Shown here piece by piece: positions 60,613 through 64,000 of a stretch of DNA of 64,000 nt. The stretch lies in NCBI GenBank assembly GCA_029202525.1, contig CP119325.1, positions 633,001 to 697,000 on the forward strand. Direction: 5' to 3'. Under the pieces are notes generated by a model, which did no database searches, had not been told where the DNA came from, and was given only the letters and a program-made list of their open reading frames with translations. This DNA comes from Candidatus Pseudomonas phytovorans (GTDB lineage Bacteria > Pseudomonadota > Gammaproteobacteria > Pseudomonadales > Pseudomonadaceae). Position numbers and translations under genes: made by a program. Numbering within the stretch: position 1 is the stretch's first letter; each line of letters begins with the position of its first letter.

Positions 60613-61440
60613 GAGACGAACCTGTCCTTCGTAGACGCGTACGGCCGGGCCGGTCATCAACACAGGCTTGCCGGGGCCGGCCCATTCGATGTGCAGGCGG
60701 CCACCGGGCAGGTCGAGGGATACCGGGGAATCCATCCAGCCTTGGCTGATCGCTGCCACGGCCGCGGCGCAAGCGCCGGTGCCGCAGGCCTGGGTTTCGC
60801 CCGCGCCGCGTTCCCACACACGCAGGTTGGCACGGTGGCGGTCGATGACCTGGAGGAAACCGGCATTCACCCGCTGCGGGAAGCGTGGGTGGTTTTCGAT
60901 TTTCGGGCCCAGCTCATGCACCGGTGCAGTATGCACGTCGTCGACGCGCAGCACGGCATGCGGGTTACCCATGGACACGGCAGCAATGGAATGCAGCCGA
61001 CCGTCGACTTCCAGTGGGTAGTTCAGCGCCTGCGCATCAGCGACGAAGGGAATTTCGGCAGGGATCAAGCGCGGTGGACCCATGTCGACACTCACCTGGC
61101 CGTCGTTCTGCACGTCCAGCACGATGATGCCGCTTTTGGTTTCCACGCGAATACGCTTTTTCGCGGTCAGGCGCTTGTCCAGTACAAAGCGGGCGAAGCA
61201 GCGCGCACCATTGCCGCATTGCTCCACTTCGGAACCGTCGGCATTGAAGATGCGGTAGCGGAAGTCCACTTCCGGGTTGTTCGGCGCCTCGACGATCAGC
61301 AACTGGTCGAAGCCGATGCCGGTATGGCGGTCACCCCATTGCTTGGCGTGCTTGGGCTGGATGTGCGCGTGCTGGCTGACCAGGTCGAGGACCATGAAGT
61401 CGTTGCCCAGGCCGTGCATCTTGGTAAAACGCAGCAGCAT
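60610..61440 (-). CDS. dapF: Diaminopimelate epimerase
   Basis: A 276-residue epimerase interconverting LL- and meso-diaminopimelate for lysine and peptidoglycan synthesis. Catalytic cysteines Cys75 (VEQCGNGAR) and Cys219 (TQACGTGAC) are present. ATG 61440, 4 bp after lysA, whose stop is at 61445. The stop codon lies inside the end of a MITE-like element, although the protein has a normal length. Confidence 0.97.
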   Translation of the reverse strand: MLLRFTKMHGLGNDFMVLDLVSQHAHIQPKHAKQWGDRHTGIGFDQLLIVEAPNNPEVDFRYRIFNADGSEVEQCGNGARCFARFVLDKRLTAKKRIRVETKSGIIVLDVQNDGQVSVDMGPPRLIPAEIPFVADAQALNYPLEVDGRLHSIAAVSMGNPHAVLRVDDVHTAPVHELGPKIENHPRFPQRVNAGFLQVIDRHRANLRVWERGAGETQACGTGACAAAVAAISQGWMDSPVSLDLPGGRLHIEWAGPGKPVLMTGPAVRVYEGQVRL

Positions 61441-61444
61441 GGGC

Positions 61445-62692
61445 TTACTCCGGCAGCAGGCTTTCGCCAGCGTACAGTTCGGCGATGGTCTCGCGGCGGC
61501 GTACTTCGAACGCCTGGTCGCCGTCGACCAGGATTTCAGCGCAACGGCCACGGGTGTTGTAGTTGGAGCTCATGACAAAACCATAGGCGCCTGCGGACTG
61601 CACGGCCAGCAGGTCGCCTTCGGCCAGGTTCAGCACACGGTCCTTGCCGAGGAAGTCGCCGGTCTCGCAGATCGGGCCGACCAGGTCGTAGGCACGGCCT
61701 TCGCCCTCGCGTGGCACGACCGCGCTGACGCCCATCCAGGCCTGGTAAAGGGCAGGGCGAATCAGGTCATTCATCGCCGCATCGATGATGGCGAAGTCCT
61801 TGTGTTCGGTGTGCTTGAGGTATTCCACGCGGGTCAGCAGCACGCCGGCGTTGGCCACGATGTAGCGGCCCGGCTCGAACACCAGCGCCAGGTCGCGCTT
61901 GCCCACACGTTCGCGGATAGCCTTGATGTAGTCGGCCACCAACGGGGGTTCTTCGTCGCGATAGCGCACGCCAACGCCACCACCCAGGTCCAGATGGCGC
62001 AGGTGGATACCGCAGTCGGCGAGGCGATCGACCAGCTCCAGCAGGCGGTCGAGGGCATCGAGGAAGGGTTCCACGGTGGTCAGCTGCGAGCCGATGTGGC
62101 AGTCGACGCCAACCACTTCCAGGTTCGGCAACTGCGCGGCACGTACGTAGATGGCCTCGGCGTCGGCGATGGCGATGCCGAATTTGTTTTCCTTAAGGCC
62201 GGTGGAGATGTACGGGTGGGTACCGGCGTCTACATCCGGGTTGACCCGCAGCGACACAGGGGCAACCTTGCCCATTTCGGCGGCCACCACTTGCAGGCGC
62301 TCCAGCTCGTCGGCGGACTCGACGTTGAAGCAGTGCACACCTACTTCCAGGGCGCGGCGCATGTCTTCGCGGGTTTTGCCCACGCCGGAGAACACCACGC
62401 GGTCGGCACGCCCGCCAGCGGCCAGCACGCGCTCCAGCTCGCCGCCAGAGACAATGTCGAAACCTGCGCCCAGGCGCGCCAGCACGTTCAGCACGCCAAG
62501 GTTGGAGTTGGCCTTGACCGCAAAGCACACCAGGTGCTCGGTGCCTTGCAGGGCGTCGGCGTAGCTGCGGTACTGGGCCTCGATGTGGGCGCGCGAGTAC
62601 ACGTAGGTGGGGGTGCCGAAACGTTCGGCGACGGCCGACAGGGCCACCCCTTCCGCGAACAGCTGACCGTCGCGGTAGTTGAAAGCGTTCAT
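61445..62692 (-). CDS. lysA: Diaminopimelate decarboxylase
   Basis: A 415-residue PLP decarboxylase, last step of lysine synthesis. PLP Lys60 is in CFAVKANSNLGVL; the second catalytic Cys is in ICETGDFLG. ATG 62692, 9 bp after the lptM stop. It shares an operon with dapF. Confidence 0.97.
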   Translation of the reverse strand: MNAFNYRDGQLFAEGVALSAVAERFGTPTYVYSRAHIEAQYRSYADALQGTEHLVCFAVKANSNLGVLNVLARLGAGFDIVSGGELERVLAAGGRADRVVFSGVGKTREDMRRALEVGVHCFNVESADELERLQVVAAEMGKVAPVSLRVNPDVDAGTHPYISTGLKENKFGIAIADAEAIYVRAAQLPNLEVVGVDCHIGSQLTTVEPFLDALDRLLELVDRLADCGIHLRHLDLGGGVGVRYRDEEPPLVADYIKAIRERVGKRDLALVFEPGRYIVANAGVLLTRVEYLKHTEHKDFAIIDAAMNDLIRPALYQAWMGVSAVVPREGEGRAYDLVGPICETGDFLGKDRVLNLAEGDLLAVQSAGAYGFVMSSNYNTRGRCAEILVDGDQAFEVRRRETIAELYAGESLLPE

Positions 62693-62701
62693 CTGGTTTC
62701 C

Positions 62702-62914
62702 TTACTGCGCAGGCGACTGCTCGGGCTCGGACTGCAGCTCGGGCTGCTGCGCTTGCGCCGGGGCCGGCTTGGCTTTTGGCTGGTGCTGGTGCGACTTCTG
62801 CGCTTTGCCGTTATCGCCGTCTTCAGGCAGATACAACGGGCCTTTCTGGCCGCAGGCCGAAACGAGGCAGGCAACAGCGACCAGCGCCGCGAAGGAGGAA
62901 ATCAGGCGCTTCAT
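62702..62914 (-). CDS. Small lipoprotein LptM (LppL)
   Basis: A 70-residue lipoprotein. Lipobox LVSAC with Cys at 21, then GQKGPLYLPEDGDN, the conserved motif of the YifL/LptM family, which helps maturation of the LPS translocon LptDE. The rest is a Pro/Gln-rich tail. ATG 62914. First gene of the lptM-lysA-dapF run. Confidence 0.88.
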   Translation of the reverse strand: MKRLISSFAALVAVACLVSACGQKGPLYLPEDGDNGKAQKSHQHQPKAKPAPAQAQQPELQSEPEQSPAQ

Positions 62915-63104
62915 GGGTGAAATCCTTAGAAAAATGCAGTATTGCGCCCGAGTATACCGAGCGACCGGCGGCTTGCCTATGCAAGGGCCGGTCCGCCGGG
63001 CGGGCTATTCTTACCGCCTTCAATGGCTAATCTTTGCATTCGGCGCCAAGCGCCCGTATCTTGCCCGGCTTGCCTGTAATGCAGCCAATTTCGAGGTTCC
63101 TGCA

Positions 63105-63437
63105 ATGAGTTTGAGTGAAGCGCGTTTCCATGACCTGGTCGACGCGACCCAACAGGCCCTGGAAGACCTGTTCGACGAGAGCGGCATGGACCTGGACATG
63201 GAGAACTCCGCCGGTGTACTGACCATCAAGTTCGACAACGGCAGCACGCTGATTTTCAGCCGACAGGAGCCGCTGCGCCAGTTGTGGCTGGCGGACAAGT
63301 CAGGTGGTTTCCACTTTGATTATGACGAAGAAAACAAGAAGTGGACCTGCGAAAAGACTGACGAACTGCTGGGCGAAATGCTCGAGCGCATCGTCTGGGA
63401 GCGGGCCGGCGAGAAGCTGGACTTCGACGAGATCTGA
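63105..63437 (+). CDS. cyaY: Iron-sulfur assembly regulator CyaY (frataxin)
   Basis: A 110-residue frataxin homologue (MSLSEARFHDLVDATQQALE), with an acidic first helix and GGFHFDYDEENKKW. It binds iron and modulates the IscS cysteine desulfurase. ATG 63105 with CGAGG upstream. The conserved neighbour arrangement (divergent from lptM-lysA) is as in other gammaproteobacteria. Confidence 0.95.
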   Translation: MSLSEARFHDLVDATQQALEDLFDESGMDLDMENSAGVLTIKFDNGSTLIFSRQEPLRQLWLADKSGGFHFDYDEENKKWTCEKTDELLGEMLERIVWERAGEKLDFDEI

Positions 63438-63438
63438 C

Positions 63439-63663
63439 ATGAGCAGCACCCAGGCCCGGCCGCCCAAGCCGCTCTACAGCAACATTAGCCCAGCCGTGCC
63501 ATCGCCGTGCATCAGCGTTTGCCGGCTGGACGAACAGCGGGTATGCACCGGCTGCCAGCGGCATGTGGAGCACATCCGCGAATGGCGCTCAGCCGATGAC
63601 GAACGGCGTCGGCAGATCTGCCGCGAGGCCCAGGCCCTACGCGACCAGGCGAAGGCACACTGA
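63439..63663 (+). CDS. DUF1289 small cysteine protein
   Basis: A 74-residue protein with the DUF1289 cysteine pattern SPCISVCRLDEQRVCTGCQR, probably a small metal site. Starts one base after the cyaY stop (TGACATG), so translation is coupled. Function unknown. Confidence 0.85.
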   Translation: MSSTQARPPKPLYSNISPAVPSPCISVCRLDEQRVCTGCQRHVEHIREWRSADDERRRQICREAQALRDQAKAH

Positions 63664-63673
63664 TAGCAGGGGC

Positions 63674-63701
63674 TTGAGTATTTACCCGGCTGTGGTAGTG
63701 T
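63674..63701 (+). promoter_or_regulatory. Candidate promoter of the rnk leader
   Basis: TTGAGT (63674-63679) and TAGTGT (63696-63701) with 16 bp spacing; weak match, but correctly placed before the leader terminator and rnk. Confidence 0.3.
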
Positions 63702-63735
63702 CGGGTTCTGCGTCGGTGACGCCAATGCCTTCACA

Positions 63736-63761
63736 AACCCCGCCCTTGGGCGGGGTTTTGC
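63736..63761 (+). terminator. Leader terminator upstream of rnk
   Basis: Stem AACCCCGCCC/GGGCGGGGTT with TT loop, followed by TTGCTTT. It ends the DUF1289 transcript, but lies in the leader of rnk. A premature-terminator leader at rnk has been described in pseudomonads, and this may be it. Confidence 0.75.
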
Positions 63762-63809
63762 TTTATCTGCACATTGAAAATTGCCTGTTCAAAGGAGTCT
63801 GACTGGATC

Positions 63810-64000
63810 ATGAGCACCAAGCCTTCCCTCACCCTCACCCGATTGGACGTACAGCGTCTGGAGCGTCTGATCGACAGCCTCGACGAGAGTACGCCGGGCG
63901 TGCTCGCTCTGCAGGCCGAGCTGGACCGCGCCGAAAAGGTGGTCGGTCACGAGGAAGTGCCGGCGGGCGTGGTGACCATGAACTCGCGCGTGCATTGCCG
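63810..64000 (+). CDS. rnk: Nucleoside diphosphate kinase regulator Rnk (partial)
   Basis: The first 63 codons of Rnk (MSTKPSLTLTRLDVQRLERL), which has a GreA-like fold and binds RNA polymerase; the rest is beyond the window edge. ATG 63810 with AAGGAG upstream. The leader terminator in front suggests attenuation. Confidence 0.9.
   Translation, partial: MSTKPSLTLTRLDVQRLERLIDSLDESTPGVLALQAELDRAEKVVGHEEVPAGVVTMNSRVHC

Noticed and set aside
1..64000. CRISPR array, prophage, integrase-flanked island or tRNA gene
   Set aside because: No regularly spaced repeats, phage genes, transposase or cloverleaf-forming segments were seen; the only recombinase is chromosomal XerC.

Overview
The window is a GC-rich chromosomal segment from a fluorescent pseudomonad of the Pseudomonas putida group. 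The evidence is the gene order (kauB, pauB-type oxidase, dadR, dadA, dadX, pauR, c5 cytochrome, xpt, rep; glnK-amtB-sutA; xerC-DUF484-dapF-lysA-lptM; cyaY; rnk), the amaAB/hglS lysine-catabolism genes, and many copies of the P. putida-type REP palindrome (core gggagcgggc, usually as inverted pairs between genes). All names come from reading translations and recalled families; no database search was run.

Layout. 1-13 kb: amine and D-amino-acid catabolism: a partial cupin gene, aldehyde dehydrogenase KauB, an MFS transporter, a phospholipase D-type lipoprotein, a MocR regulator divergent from a DUF1127 gene, a PuuB/PauB flavo-oxidase, the Lrp-type regulator DadR, DadA, DadX, PauR and a c5 cytochrome. 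13-24 kb: a CoA-hydrolase/transferase, Xpt, Rep helicase, a GGDEF-EAL protein behind a strong Fur-box match, a MATE exporter and a LysR regulator. 22-28 kb: lysine/pipecolate genes (2-oxoadipate decarboxylase HglS, a LysR regulator, AmaB, AmaA). At 28-29 kb there is an AT-richer orphan RHS C-terminal gene with a possible cysteine-protease toxin tip.

29-44 kb is the most accessory-like part: an MscS/cNMP channel, a run of small-molecule hydrolases and oxygenases (YcaC-type hydrolase, ABM monooxygenase, alpha/beta hydrolase, Tat-exported amidohydrolase), an OprD porin, and two further ycaC paralogues. The first two ycaC copies keep the same upstream dyad and leader sequence next to a LysR gene. 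A 71-bp perfect inverted repeat and a candidate small RNA lie around 38.7-40 kb. 44-51 kb holds a signalling locus: a 1682-residue pseudokinase/STAND-ATPase/GAF/histidine kinase facing a response regulator with DNA-binding domains at both ends and a lone receiver.

51-64 kb is core housekeeping: ComM-like ATPase, UbiK, the nitrogen-controlled glnK-amtB operon (sigma-54 promoter plus two NtrC-like sites), a long structured leader before sutA, the lptM-lysA-dapF-DUF484-xerC-HAD gene run with a palindromic MITE-like element at the dapF 3' end, cyaY-DUF1289, and the start of rnk behind a leader terminator. No tRNA, rRNA, CRISPR array, prophage or transposase gene was seen.
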